Shown piece by piece: positions 49,850 through 59,223 of a DNA stretch of 64,000 nt. The notes below the pieces were generated by a model, which did not search any database, was not told where the DNA came from, and worked only from the letters and a program-made list of their open reading frames with translations. Position 1 is the stretch's first letter. Each line of letters starts with the position of its first letter. Source of the DNA: an uncultured Alistipes sp. (GTDB taxonomy: Bacteria; Bacteroidota; Bacteroidia; Bacteroidales; Rikenellaceae); contig CALVCS010000009.1 of assembly GCA_944326035.1 (NCBI GenBank), forward strand, positions 1-64,000. The letters are read 5' to 3'. Made by a program: the position numbers and the translations under genes.

Positions 49850-50928
49850 GAGGGTTGGTTTTCAGAGGGTTGAAGGGGTAGGCGGACACAGAACAGACCC
49901 TGTTCCGTCGAGATCTGGATCTCTTTCTGCCACAACAGGTAGTACCGTTTGGCGAGGTTGTCCAACCCGATGCCGGGACCGGTCGGAGCCAGTCGTTTAG
50001 GTTGGATCGGGTTGCAGACCCGCAGCATCGAACCCTCCGTGCAGATCGAGATCGTCAGGGGATTCCGATTGCTGATTTCGTTGTGTTTAATGGCGTTTTC
50101 GATGAGTAACTGGATCGACATCGGGGGCAACAACATCCCCATCATGCGTTCATCCAGGTCGATTTGAAAGCGCAGGTTCTCTTCATAGCGCATTTTCATC
50201 AGATAGATGTAGGCCTCGGCAAACTGCATCTCTTCGGCCAGCGTAACACACTGTCGGTCGTTCCCCTGAAGGGTATAGCGCAAAACCTGCGATAGCTCTT
50301 GCGTATAGTCGAGGGCTTTGGGGGGAGATTCGCGGATCAGGGACTGAAGGGTGTTGAGCGAGTTGAACAGCATGTGAGGGTTCAACTGATTCTTGAGCGA
50401 TTCATATTGGTGGCGGAGGCTTTCCGTCCGCAGCTCTTCGTTTTCGACGACGATGCGTTGTTGTTTGATAACCAGGTGGAAAATGTAGTTGCTGCCGGTG
50501 ACGATGCCGGCCATGATCAGGTCACGAAGCGGGTGTAGGTAGTGGTGCACCATGGCGTCGATGGCCGGGATATCGAATTGATGGTGCAACCAGACGAAGA
50601 GTTGACCTAACAGACTGCTGGCCGCCCAGGTCAAGAAGAACGACAGCGCCATTTTGCGTCGGGTGACCCGGATGAGAGGGTCGTTGAAGCGGAACAGTCG
50701 ACGGTTGATCCCGAAAAGCAACAACAGCGAGATAAAGGTAAAGAGAATCTCGTTGAAGACGTCCTGGGGTTCCATGTCTGCGAACAGTTCCTGCCGTTCG
50801 AAGCTGTCGGAAAGCGAAAGGACCTCCGGGAAATGGATCAGCACAGCCACGACGGCTGAAACGATCAGGGTGGAGAGCAGATACCGATCCTTGAACAGAA
50901 GAGGAGCTTTCATGGTACAAAAATACAT
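49846..50928 (-). CDS. LytS/YehU-type sensor histidine kinase
   Basis: A 360-residue inner-membrane kinase with four N-terminal hydrophobic segments and a His_kinase domain whose phospho-accepting region reads YESLKNQLNPHMLFNSLNTLQSLI. The ATP-binding part includes MSIQLLIENAIKHNE and GPGIGLDNLAKRYYLL. No separate periplasmic sensor domain is visible. The ATG at 50928 overlaps the stop of the adaptor gene (TAATG), pointing to coupling; an ATG five codons later (50913) is an alternative. It partners the LytTR regulator downstream. Confidence 0.92.
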   Translation of the reverse strand: MYFCTMKAPLLFKDRYLLSTLIVSAVVAVLIHFPEVLSLSDSFERQELFADMEPQDVFNEILFTFISLLLLFGINRRLFRFNDPLIRVTRRKMALSFFLTWAASSLLGQLFVWLHHQFDIPAIDAMVHHYLHPLRDLIMAGIVTGSNYIFHLVIKQQRIVVENEELRTESLRHQYESLKNQLNPHMLFNSLNTLQSLIRESPPKALDYTQELSQVLRYTLQGNDRQCVTLAEEMQFAEAYIYLMKMRYEENLRFQIDLDERMMGMLLPPMSIQLLIENAIKHNEISNRNPLTISICTEGSMLRVCNPIQPKRLAPTGPGIGLDNLAKRYYLLWQKEIQISTEQGLFCVRLPLQPSENQPS

Positions 50929-51839
50929 TATTTCCGGATGATGCGAGCGGTGGCGTACATGCCGGGCAGGAAGTGGGGATTTTGTTGGGCGAGACGGACA
51001 TACACGTCGATCGACCGATTTTCGTTATTGACCTGCTGGCCGATCATGGAGATGGTGCCCCGGAACGTTTGGGTATCCATGCCGTTGACCCGGAATTCGA
51101 CGGGGTCTCCGATTTTCAGATGCGACAGGTCTTTCTCATAGGCGGTCAGACACAGCATCATGTGGTTTTTGTCCACGATTTCGCAGAGGGGTTCTCCGAC
51201 GTTGAAATGGCGACCGATGTTCATTTTGACATTGGTGGCGTATCCGCTGATCGGGGCTTTGATCTCCAGGTAGGGGACAATGCCGTTTTTCAACAGACGT
51301 GTCGTATCGATCCCCAACAGGGCAAGTTGGGACGCGGCGGCATCCATCCGACTGCGCATCGAGAGATAGGCCGCTTTGCTTTGTTGAAAGCTTTTTTGGG
51401 AGGCGGCTTCTTCGCGGGAGAGCGTTTGTTGGCGGATGAATTCTGCGTGCAGGTAGTCGTTTTGGGCGTGGCTGTCCAGATAGGATTGTTGCAGGGCAAT
51501 GAAATCGGGGTTTTCGAGCGAAGCCAGCACGGTGCCCTGTTTGACATAAGCCCCGGGCAGTAGCGAGGTGCTGCGGATCGAGCCTCCCATGGTTAGGGTA
51601 ATCGTCGCCCGATTTTGGGGAGGAATGACCAAGATGCCGTTGAAGACGGTTTGGTTCGGACGGGAGGTGGCCCCAGACGAGGCATCGGTATTGGCCTGAG
51701 TCGCTGAATCCTGAGCGGTAGAGAGCGTATCGGTCGTTTGGGGAGCGGCCGGTTCGGCAGCGACGGTGGTGGTCGGAGCGGGGATCGGGCTGGAGCATGC
51801 CCAGCTCAGAGCCACGGCGAAAAGAAGTATCTTTTTCAT
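50928..51839 (-). CDS. RND efflux periplasmic adaptor (CusB/CzcB-like lipoprotein)
   Basis: A 303-residue membrane-fusion protein. It has a lipoprotein signal (LLFAVALSWACSS) and a long low-complexity Ala/Thr/Ser linker (23-65). Next come the barrel-sandwich hybrid (GILVIPPQNRATITLTMGGSIRS, YVKQGTVLASLENPDFI), a helical hairpin (about 115-165), the second lipoyl half (LEIKAPISGYATNVKMNIGRHFNVGEPLCEI) and the beta-barrel (VEFRVNGMDTQTFRGTISMIG). It links the inner-membrane pump to the outer-membrane factor. No His/Met-rich metal chaperone domain is seen. It lies 11 bases downstream of the pump gene. Confidence 0.92.
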   Translation of the reverse strand: MKKILLFAVALSWACSSPIPAPTTTVAAEPAAPQTTDTLSTAQDSATQANTDASSGATSRPNQTVFNGILVIPPQNRATITLTMGGSIRSTSLLPGAYVKQGTVLASLENPDFIALQQSYLDSHAQNDYLHAEFIRQQTLSREEAASQKSFQQSKAAYLSMRSRMDAAASQLALLGIDTTRLLKNGIVPYLEIKAPISGYATNVKMNIGRHFNVGEPLCEIVDKNHMMLCLTAYEKDLSHLKIGDPVEFRVNGMDTQTFRGTISMIGQQVNNENRSIDVYVRLAQQNPHFLPGMYATARIIRK

Positions 51840-51850
51840 GATGAATGGAT

Positions 51851-54800
51851 TTATCGATATAATTCGTATTCGAGGGCGGCGATGTTATATTGGTTGAGAG
51901 TTTCGATATATCCTCGGCGAATTTCAAGGGCTGTATTCAGGCTCATGATGTATTCGGCGATGCTGGTTTCGCTGTTGGCGAGTTGCAGTTTGGCGGCACG
52001 CATCAGCACTTCGGCTTCCGGTAGGGCGGAGCTGACATAATAGCGCAAACTTTCGTCATAGCGGCGCAGACTGGCCTGTAACTCGGTCACGCGGTTGGAG
52101 ACGGCCCGCAGATTGATGTCGGCGTTGTTTCGGGCGATGTAGGCTTCGGTTTTGGCCTGCCGGATGCGGCTGCGGCGCGTATTGAAGAAGATCGGAAACG
52201 AGGCTCCGATGACATAGGCATTCAACCCTTTGTTCGGGAGAATGTTCTGCCGTTGATAGCCGAACGATAGTTCGGGGAAGAAACGGCTTTTCTCGATCTT
52301 CGTGCGGGCTTCCGCCTCACGGACCTGTGATTCGAAATAGCTGCGCTGGACGGCAGCGGAGATTTCGGGGGTCGTGGCGAAGGGCGTCAACGTGCTGTCG
52401 ATCGGCATAAGCGGGGTGTCGGTATAGCAGGCCCATTGCAAACGGGCTGCGGCGACTTTGTGCTCCTCTTGGGCTTGGAAGAGCTTGTTGCGCATTTCGG
52501 CTGCCATCGTCACGGTCATGCTGCGTTCGAGCCGGGTGATGTCCCCCTGTTCGTACCGCAGTTCGCTGGTGCGGGAGAGCTCGGAGGCGAGGGCATTCTG
52601 ATCGGCGTAGAGTTTGCAGAGATCCTGCGTGTAGAGATAGTACGACCAGGCGCGTTTGACCTCGGCCACGATTTCACGGCGTACGAGTTCCATGTAGTGA
52701 CTGCCCGTTTCGGTTTGTTGACGGATCAAGGCATTCTTATAAAACGGAGTGATCAGCGAACCGACCGATTGGGTGATGTTGATTTCACGGTCGTTGCGTT
52801 CCAGTCCATTGAGTTGTCCGAAGGAGTAGTCGACGGTGGTGGGGGCCAGTTCCCAGGACTCCCCTCGCATGGCTTGGGTCTGTTTGATCGAGGCTTCGGC
52901 CGATTTGAGACGAGGGTGATGGTCGAGGGCCAGGGTGACGGCTTCGTCGAGCGTCACGCGTTGTTGTCCCTGTCCGTTAAACGGCAGTGCGATCGACAAC
53001 AAAAGCAGCAGGACCGGGAAAAATTTACGGATCAGCGGATGCCGCAGCAACAGGGGGGCCGATCCCACTAATTTATAGAAGACCGGAACGACGAATAAGG
53101 TGAGGAGCGTCGAGATGAAAAGTCCTCCGATGACGACCGTGGCCAACGGTCGCTGAACTTCGGCTCCGGCGGTGGTTGCGATGGCCATCGGGACGAAGCC
53201 CAGGGAGGCGACCAATCCGGTCAGGAATACCGGTCGCAGCAGGTGTTGCGTACCGCGAGTAATGATGCGGCGGGTGGAGAGAGGGTAGGTGGTTTTGTCT
53301 CTCAAATCGTTGAAATGGTTGATCATAAGAATACCGTTTAGAACAGCGACCCCAAAGAGGGCGATGAAACCTACGCCGGCCGAGATACTGAAGGGCAGCC
53401 CTCGTAGCCATAGCGCCAGGATCCCTCCGATGATGGATAGCGGGACGGTCGAGAAGACGACCAGCGTATAGGTGACACTCTTGAAGGCGAAGAACAGTAG
53501 CAACAGAATCAGCAGCAACGCCACGGGAATGACGACGAGCAGCGTACGGATGGCGTTTTGGAGGTTTTCGAATTGACCGCCGTATTCGAAGTAGTAACCC
53601 GGTTTGAGCGAGACGTTGGCTTCGAGGGTCTGGCGAATCCCCTCCACGACCTGTTGGATATCGGCATCCCGGACATTGACGCCGATGACCACGCGTCGTT
53701 TGGTGGCATCCCGATTGATTTGCAGGGGACCGTTGATCAGGTCGATCGTAGCCACTTCGCTCACCGGAATTTGGATGCCTTCGGCCGTGCGAATAAACAG
53801 CCGATCGAGATTCAGATCGGAGACCTTATCCGGGTCGAGGCGTACGACCAGGTCGAAACGCCGTTCGTTTTCGAAGACCGTACCGGCCGTTTCCCCGGCA
53901 TAGGCGGAGCGGATGATGCTGTTCAGCTCCTCGATGTTGATCCCATAACGGGCGATTTTCGAGCGGTTGTAGTTCACCACCAGCTGAGGAAGCCCCATGG
54001 CCTGTTCCACCAGAACGTCCGAAGCGCCGGGCACTTGTTCGACATATTTGGCCGCTTCTTTGGCTTTGGCATACAGCTCGGCCATATCTTCACCATAGAG
54101 TTTGATGGCGATATCGGCCTTGGCTCCGGTCATGAGTTCGTTGAAACGGAGTTGGATGGGTTGGCTGAAGTTGAATTCCGCCCCTTCGATCGTGTCGAGA
54201 GCGGCTTTCATCTTTTCGACCATTTCGGCTCGTGACGAGGCACTGGTCCACTCCTTGAAAGGCTTCATGACGATCATCACATCGGCATCTTCGACGGCCA
54301 TAGGGTCGGTCGGGACCTCGGCCGTACCGATCTTCGCCACGACATGTTTGATCTCCGGAAAGTTGTCCATGAGGGTTTTTTCGGCCTTTTCCGAGAGGGC
54401 GATGCTTCGGGTCAGGGAGCTTCCGGCTGGCAGCGTCATCTGCATGGCGAAGTCGCCTTCATCCAACGTCGGAATGAACTCAGCCCCCAGCCGGGTAAAC
54501 AATATCAGACTGCCAATGAAGGCAGCGATGGCCAGGCCGACGGTTGCCCAACTGAAGCGCAGACAGACGGCGAGGCATTTCTGATAGAGCCGATTCAACC
54601 ATTGGAAGAAACGGTCGGCAAAAGTCGGTTTGGGGTTGATGCGTCGTTTGAGGAATAGCGAGGCCATCATCGGGACGTAGGTCAGCGAGAGCAGCAGGGC
54701 TCCGATGATACAGAATACAAGCGTTTTGGCCATCGGGGTGAAATACTTCCCTTCGATACCGGACAGCGTGAGGATCGGGAAGAAGACGATCAGAATGATG

Positions 54801-56161
54801 ATGACCGCGAAGGTGGCCGATCGAACCACGTTGCTGGCGCCCGCCATGATTTGTTCGTCCATCTGCTTTTGCGTGAGGGTTTTGCCGAGGTTTTGTCGGC
54901 TGTAGAGGTGGGCGAGGATGCCCTCGATGATGACGATGGAACCGTCGACGACGATCCCGAAGTCGATCGCTCCGAGGCTCATCAGGTTAGCCGATACGCC
55001 GAACAGACGCATCAGAATAAAGGCGAAGAGCATGGCCAGCGGAATAACCGATGCGACGATCAGTCCGGCCCGGACATTGCCGAGGAAAATGATCAGGACG
55101 AAGAAGACGATGATGGCCCCTTCGATCAGGTTACGGATGACGGTCGAAATATTTCGGTTGACCAATTCCGACCGGTTCAGGTAGGGACTGATGGAGACCC
55201 CTTCGGGCAACATTTTCTGGATTTTGGCGACGCGGGCTTCCAACTCTTTGGTGACCACATTGGCATTGGCCCCTTTGAGCATCATGGCGATTCCTCCCAC
55301 GCATTCGCCTTTTCCGTCCCGTGTCATGGCACCGAATCGTTTGGCCGAGCCGAACTGCACGGTGGCCACATCGCTGATATGGATCGGAATGCCGCCGCGG
55401 TTGGCGACCACGATGTGTTCGATGTCGTCCAGCGACGAAATCATCCCTTCGGAACGAATATAATAGGCCCGATTGACCTTTTCGATATAGCTGCCGCCCG
55501 TATTTTGGTTGTTGCGGCTCAGGGCTTCGAAGACATCGCCGATCGTGATATTGAGGGAGTAGAGCGCATCGGGATCGACCGCCACTTCATATTGTTTCAG
55601 ATAGCCGCCAAAGCTGTTGATTTCGACGATGCCCGGGATGCCCGACAGTTGACGTTTGACGATCCAGTCCTGGATGGTACGCAGCTCCATGGCGTCATAT
55701 CGGTCTTCATACCCCGGGGCCACGTCGAGGGTATATTGATAAATTTCGCCCAGCCCGGTCGTGATCGGCATCATTTCGGGGGCTCCCAATTCGGGCGGGA
55801 TTTCGCCGGCGACGGTTTGGATCTGTTCGTTGATCAGTTGTCGGGCGTCGAGAATGGGGACGCTCTCTTTGAAGACGACGGTTACGACGGAGAGCCCGAA
55901 CCGAGAGACGGAACGGATCTCTTGAACATTCATAATGTTGCTCATCGCCACTTCGATCGGGAAGGTGATGAGTTGTTCGACTTCCTGGGGGGCCAGGGTC
56001 GGCGAGACCGTGACGATCTGTACTTGGTTATTGGTGATGTCCGGCACGGCATCCACCGGGAGGGTCAGCATGGCATAGATCCCTCCGGCGAGCAAGAAGA
56101 GGGTCGTGACTCCGAGGAAGAGCTTTTTCGTGACGGCAAAGCGGACGATAGACTGAAACAT
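51851..56161 (-). CDS. CzcA-type heavy-metal RND pump fused to a TolC-like outer-membrane factor
   Basis: A 1,436-residue protein in two parts. Residues 1-1045 are a complete HME-RND pump: MFQSIVRFAVTKKLFLGVTT start, periplasmic loops, TM4 LGAIDFGIVVDGSIVIIEG near 395-412 and the last membrane segments ending LTLFVVPVFYKL. The DFGxxxDG...E pattern in TM4 matches divalent-cation (Zn/Co/Ni/Cd) pumps rather than Cu/Ag CusA. Residues about 1046-1066 (KFFPVLLLLLSIALPFNGQG) look like an internal signal peptide. About 1068-1436 is an outer-membrane factor with TolC-type helices (VTLDEAVTLALDHHPRLKSAEA, INITQSVGSLITPFYKNALI). There is no stop between the parts. First gene of the efflux operon. Confidence 0.92.
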   Translation of the reverse strand: MFQSIVRFAVTKKLFLGVTTLFLLAGGIYAMLTLPVDAVPDITNNQVQIVTVSPTLAPQEVEQLITFPIEVAMSNIMNVQEIRSVSRFGLSVVTVVFKESVPILDARQLINEQIQTVAGEIPPELGAPEMMPITTGLGEIYQYTLDVAPGYEDRYDAMELRTIQDWIVKRQLSGIPGIVEINSFGGYLKQYEVAVDPDALYSLNITIGDVFEALSRNNQNTGGSYIEKVNRAYYIRSEGMISSLDDIEHIVVANRGGIPIHISDVATVQFGSAKRFGAMTRDGKGECVGGIAMMLKGANANVVTKELEARVAKIQKMLPEGVSISPYLNRSELVNRNISTVIRNLIEGAIIVFFVLIIFLGNVRAGLIVASVIPLAMLFAFILMRLFGVSANLMSLGAIDFGIVVDGSIVIIEGILAHLYSRQNLGKTLTQKQMDEQIMAGASNVVRSATFAVIIILIVFFPILTLSGIEGKYFTPMAKTLVFCIIGALLLSLTYVPMMASLFLKRRINPKPTFADRFFQWLNRLYQKCLAVCLRFSWATVGLAIAAFIGSLILFTRLGAEFIPTLDEGDFAMQMTLPAGSSLTRSIALSEKAEKTLMDNFPEIKHVVAKIGTAEVPTDPMAVEDADVMIVMKPFKEWTSASSRAEMVEKMKAALDTIEGAEFNFSQPIQLRFNELMTGAKADIAIKLYGEDMAELYAKAKEAAKYVEQVPGASDVLVEQAMGLPQLVVNYNRSKIARYGINIEELNSIIRSAYAGETAGTVFENERRFDLVVRLDPDKVSDLNLDRLFIRTAEGIQIPVSEVATIDLINGPLQINRDATKRRVVIGVNVRDADIQQVVEGIRQTLEANVSLKPGYYFEYGGQFENLQNAIRTLLVVIPVALLLILLLLFFAFKSVTYTLVVFSTVPLSIIGGILALWLRGLPFSISAGVGFIALFGVAVLNGILMINHFNDLRDKTTYPLSTRRIITRGTQHLLRPVFLTGLVASLGFVPMAIATTAGAEVQRPLATVVIGGLFISTLLTLFVVPVFYKLVGSAPLLLRHPLIRKFFPVLLLLLSIALPFNGQGQQRVTLDEAVTLALDHHPRLKSAEASIKQTQAMRGESWELAPTTVDYSFGQLNGLERNDREINITQSVGSLITPFYKNALIRQQTETGSHYMELVRREIVAEVKRAWSYYLYTQDLCKLYADQNALASELSRTSELRYEQGDITRLERSMTVTMAAEMRNKLFQAQEEHKVAAARLQWACYTDTPLMPIDSTLTPFATTPEISAAVQRSYFESQVREAEARTKIEKSRFFPELSFGYQRQNILPNKGLNAYVIGASFPIFFNTRRSRIRQAKTEAYIARNNADINLRAVSNRVTELQASLRRYDESLRYYVSSALPEAEVLMRAAKLQLANSETSIAEYIMSLNTALEIRRGYIETLNQYNIAALEYELYR

Positions 56162-56187
56162 GGTATCAGAAGCATTGAGAGTTTGAA

Positions 56188-56195
56188 CAAAAGTA
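56188..56195 (-). promoter_or_regulatory. -7 element of the efflux operon promoter
   Basis: TACTTTTG on the minus strand, an exact TAnnTTTG match 27 bases before the ATG. No clear -33 element. Confidence 0.6.
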
Positions 56196-56958
56196 GTTGT
56201 TTCGAAGTATTGAGTGAGGGAGAAACGGTTGAAGTGTCCTATTTGCGGGTTGAACGGATCATCTGGCCCGGTGAATGGATGATGTCAAGGAGCCGGATCG
56301 GAAGAACGGAGACCAATCAACCCCCTCCCATAGGGTCGTAAAAGTCGAAAGGAAAGTTGCTAAAGATCGTTACACGCTGTGGCCGGAAGTCTCTCAAAAG
56401 CCGGAATTTGCCGACCTATCCTTTGCGGCGGCCGCCTGTACGGATCGAACCCTAACCGCCCTGGCCGGGGTTGTGGAAAGAACCTATCCGTTGGGGTAGG
56501 CTCTCGGTTTATGGGGCGGGTTGGGTTATGTCTTTTTTCATTGGTGTACGCAACGCGAAAAGATCCAAGTGAAGCGGAACAGAAGAGATAGGAAGGAGAG
56601 TAGGGTTGCGTGAAGCGCAAGACGCTTGGGGACGATCGACGAAAAAGACCGGCCTCGCATGACGGATTATCGTGACGGTTTATCGTGATGACGATGAGCC
56701 GCTGAGATTTTGGGAAAAGGCAGAGCCGACAGGACCCTCCGGGGACTGGGGAAAAAGTCTGGAGCGTCTGAGCGTGTTGAAAGATGTCCCGTGGCCGCAC
56801 GGGAATGGCTCGGGACAGCCCAGAATCTGTTAGAGACCATTCTAATCCGGCCTGAGAACTACGAGATAGTCAGGGAACCGTTCCGCATACCCTGAAATTG
56901 GCTGGGGCCAGTCTGAAACAGAAAGACCGTTTGGAGGAGAGGGTCTGTCGGGGGCGTT
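56196..56958. other. long intergenic region, no gene seen
   Basis: About 760 bases between the minus-strand efflux operon and the ACT-domain gene. Open frames present on both strands are short, Arg/Pro-rich and without domains. A 13-base duplication, GACGGATTATCGT (56661-56673) then GACGGTTTATCGT (56674-56686), is visible. No tRNA or known RNA consensus was recognised. Confidence 0.45.
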
Positions 56959-57384
56959 TTAGAGACGGAGCAGTTCTTCTTCCGTGATGATGCTCAAGTC
57001 ATATTTGCGGGCTACCTCTCCGACCCGATTCGGGTCATTCGTACGGAGAATCACGAAAGCCTTGTCGTGAATTGAGAAACTATACATGTATTCGATCGAA
57101 AGACCTTCCTGCGCAAAACAGCCCAGTTGATGGGCGAAAACACGGGCCGTCGACTGACAGCTCAAGGCGATCACATCGTTCTGCTGGGCGCTGACCTGAT
57201 TGGCTTTGAGGAGTTCATAGGCGCGGGCCGTATCGGAGGTGATCAGACGTAGAATTCCATATTCGGTCGTGTCGGCCACCATGGCGGCGATGATGCGGAC
57301 ATCGGCTTCCCCCAATATGTGCAAAATTTCGTTCAATCGACCCGACTTGTTCTCGAGAAATACAGATAATTGCTTGATGGTCAT
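56959..57384 (-). CDS. tandem ACT-domain protein
   Basis: A 141-residue cytoplasmic protein made of two ACT domains, residues about 1-67 (IKQLSVFLENKSGRLNEILHILGEADVRIIAAMVADT) and 70-141. ACT domains bind amino acids and regulate enzymes. This family is commonly encoded next to phenylacetate-CoA ligase-like genes in Bacteroidota and other anaerobes, as here, where it lies 11 bases after the paaK-like gene. It probably senses an aromatic or branched amino acid in the same pathway; the ligand is unknown. Confidence 0.9.
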   Translation of the reverse strand: MTIKQLSVFLENKSGRLNEILHILGEADVRIIAAMVADTTEYGILRLITSDTARAYELLKANQVSAQQNDVIALSCQSTARVFAHQLGCFAQEGLSIEYMYSFSIHDKAFVILRTNDPNRVGEVARKYDLSIITEEELLRL

Positions 57385-57395
57385 AGTCTTCGATT

Positions 57396-58703
57396 TTATT
57401 TGTTTTTGCGTAGGTCTTTGACTCGAATGGCCTTTCCCGTACTCTGCGGCATCGTTCCCTTGTCGACCAGTTTGATCTTCGGCGTAACCAAAATTTCGTC
57501 TTTGAGCTGCCGGGTGATTTCTCGCGTCAGCCCCTGCAGTTGCGAGTAGTCATCGGTGAAGAGGTCGCTCAACTCGACTTCCACCAGCACTTCATCGTTG
57601 TGGTTGATGGTGTCGATCGTGATCAGGTAGTTGGTGCCCAGCTCTTTGAATTGCATCAGAATCTTTTCGATCTGCATCGGGAAGATGTTGACGCCCTTGA
57701 CGATGAACATGTCGTCGCTGCGTCCTTTGAAACGGTCGATGCGGCGATGCGTGCGGCCACAAGGACACTCGCCCGGCAGGATGCGCGTTAAGTCCCGTGT
57801 CCGATAACGGAGTAAGGGCATGGCCTCCCGATCGAGCGTCGTCAATACCAATTCGCCGACCTCACCGTCCGGAACGGGTTCCAAGGTTTCGGGGTCGATA
57901 ATCTCCATGATGAAGCTGTCTTCCCATAGATGCATACCGTTTTGTTCCGGACACTCGAAGGCGACGCCGGGTCCGCTCATTTCGGACATACCGAAACTGT
58001 TGTAGGCTTTGACGCCGAGCGATTCTTCGATTTTCCGACGCTGGGCATCGGTATGCGGTTCGGCCCCGATGACCAGGGTGGTCAAGCGGGTATCGGTTCG
58101 GGGATCGATGTTCAGTTCCCGCATCACGTCATAGAGGCGGAAAACATAGCTGGGAATGGCATGGATAGAGGTCGTGCCGAAATCGCGAATGAATTTGATC
58201 TGACGGATGGTATTTCCGGCGGCAGCCGGGACGGTCAGGGCGCCGAGTTTTTCGGCACCGTATTGGAAGCCCAATCCGCCGGTGAACATGCCATACCCCG
58301 ATGTATTTTGAAAGACGTCCGTATTGCGCAGACCGACCATATAGAGGCATCGGGCGACACGATTGGCCCATTGATCCAGATCGTGCTGGGAGTGGCAGAT
58401 GACGGTCGGGTTTCCGGTCGTACCGCTGGAGGAGTGCAGGCGGACCACCTGCTCCATGGGAGCGGCCACCAAACCGAATGGATAGTGGGCTCGTAGGTCA
58501 TTTTTGGTGGTAAAGGGGATTCTGCGCAGGTCGTCGAGGGTGCGAATGTTGTCCGGAGAGATGCCGGCTTCGCTCAGTCGGGCTTTATAGAACGGGCTTT
58601 GGCGGGCGATTCGCAGGGTGTTTTGGAGTCGTTTTATTTGGAGAGCCTCGAGGTCGGCTCGTTTCATGGTCTCGATTTCAGGTTGGTAGTAGGGTGTATC
58701 CAT
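57396..58703 (-). CDS. paaK: phenylacetate-CoA ligase family enzyme
   Basis: A 435-residue adenylate-forming ligase joining an aryl acid (phenylacetate or indoleacetate type) to CoA. Motifs: the P-loop HSSSGTTGNPTVICHS near residue 97, YGMFTGGLGFQYGAEKLG, NSFGMSEMSGPGVAFEC, LVLTTLDREAMPLLRYRTRDLT with the hinge region, and the C-terminal KGVNIFPMQIEKIL. I chose the ATG at 58703 (MDTPYYQ); a GTG at 58727 is possible. In anaerobic Bacteroidota such ligases work with indolepyruvate:ferredoxin oxidoreductase in aromatic amino-acid breakdown, but no ior genes are in this window. Confidence 0.92.
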   Translation of the reverse strand: MDTPYYQPEIETMKRADLEALQIKRLQNTLRIARQSPFYKARLSEAGISPDNIRTLDDLRRIPFTTKNDLRAHYPFGLVAAPMEQVVRLHSSSGTTGNPTVICHSQHDLDQWANRVARCLYMVGLRNTDVFQNTSGYGMFTGGLGFQYGAEKLGALTVPAAAGNTIRQIKFIRDFGTTSIHAIPSYVFRLYDVMRELNIDPRTDTRLTTLVIGAEPHTDAQRRKIEESLGVKAYNSFGMSEMSGPGVAFECPEQNGMHLWEDSFIMEIIDPETLEPVPDGEVGELVLTTLDREAMPLLRYRTRDLTRILPGECPCGRTHRRIDRFKGRSDDMFIVKGVNIFPMQIEKILMQFKELGTNYLITIDTINHNDEVLVEVELSDLFTDDYSQLQGLTREITRQLKDEILVTPKIKLVDKGTMPQSTGKAIRVKDLRKNK

Positions 58704-59119
58704 GGTGATCAAGGCGTTAAAAAGCACATAACGTGCATGAAGTGTTAGGTTCGGGTCGATCCTAATGCGTGATCGACCATTCCAAGTTACGAAAAAATGG
58801 GGAAATTGCTCGTATATCTCCCCGGAATTATTCTTTCGTATAGTTTCCGGGAATGATTCTTTGAAGGGTATATCGCTTGGGTTCGATGGGATAGATGAGT
58901 GAGGGTTTCAGCCCTCTGTCGGCCCGGAAGGAGTGTATCCATCGGGGAGCGGAAGACGATCAGTCGGACGGAGCATCGGCTCGGCGGAAGTGTAGGCGGA
59001 TCGGGAGCGGTCTGTATGGGGAAGCGCTGAAAAGACGATCGGTTATGTAAAGATCTTTCAGGGAATGGATTGGTCTGGTGGATGGGTGGCGGCGGATAGG
59101 AAAAATAGGGGCTTTTTCG
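58704..59119. other. intergenic region between divergent genes
   Basis: No gene seen. I found no exact TAnnTTTG promoter for paaK. The open frame at 58787-59161 (minus) is Pro/Ser/Arg-rich with no domain. Confidence 0.45.
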
Positions 59120-59127
59120 TACCTTTA
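59120..59127 (+). promoter_or_regulatory. possible -7 element of the DUF1349 gene
   Basis: TACCTTTA, one base off consensus, 96 bases upstream of the ATG. Confidence 0.4.
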
Positions 59128-59223
59128 GCCCCTCAAACAGGGTCTGAAGAGGCTGCGGCATGTAGGCTGATAACCTCGAGGAGAAACCTGCACGCTGAAA
59201 CGAAAAATGCTAAAAACAAGATC

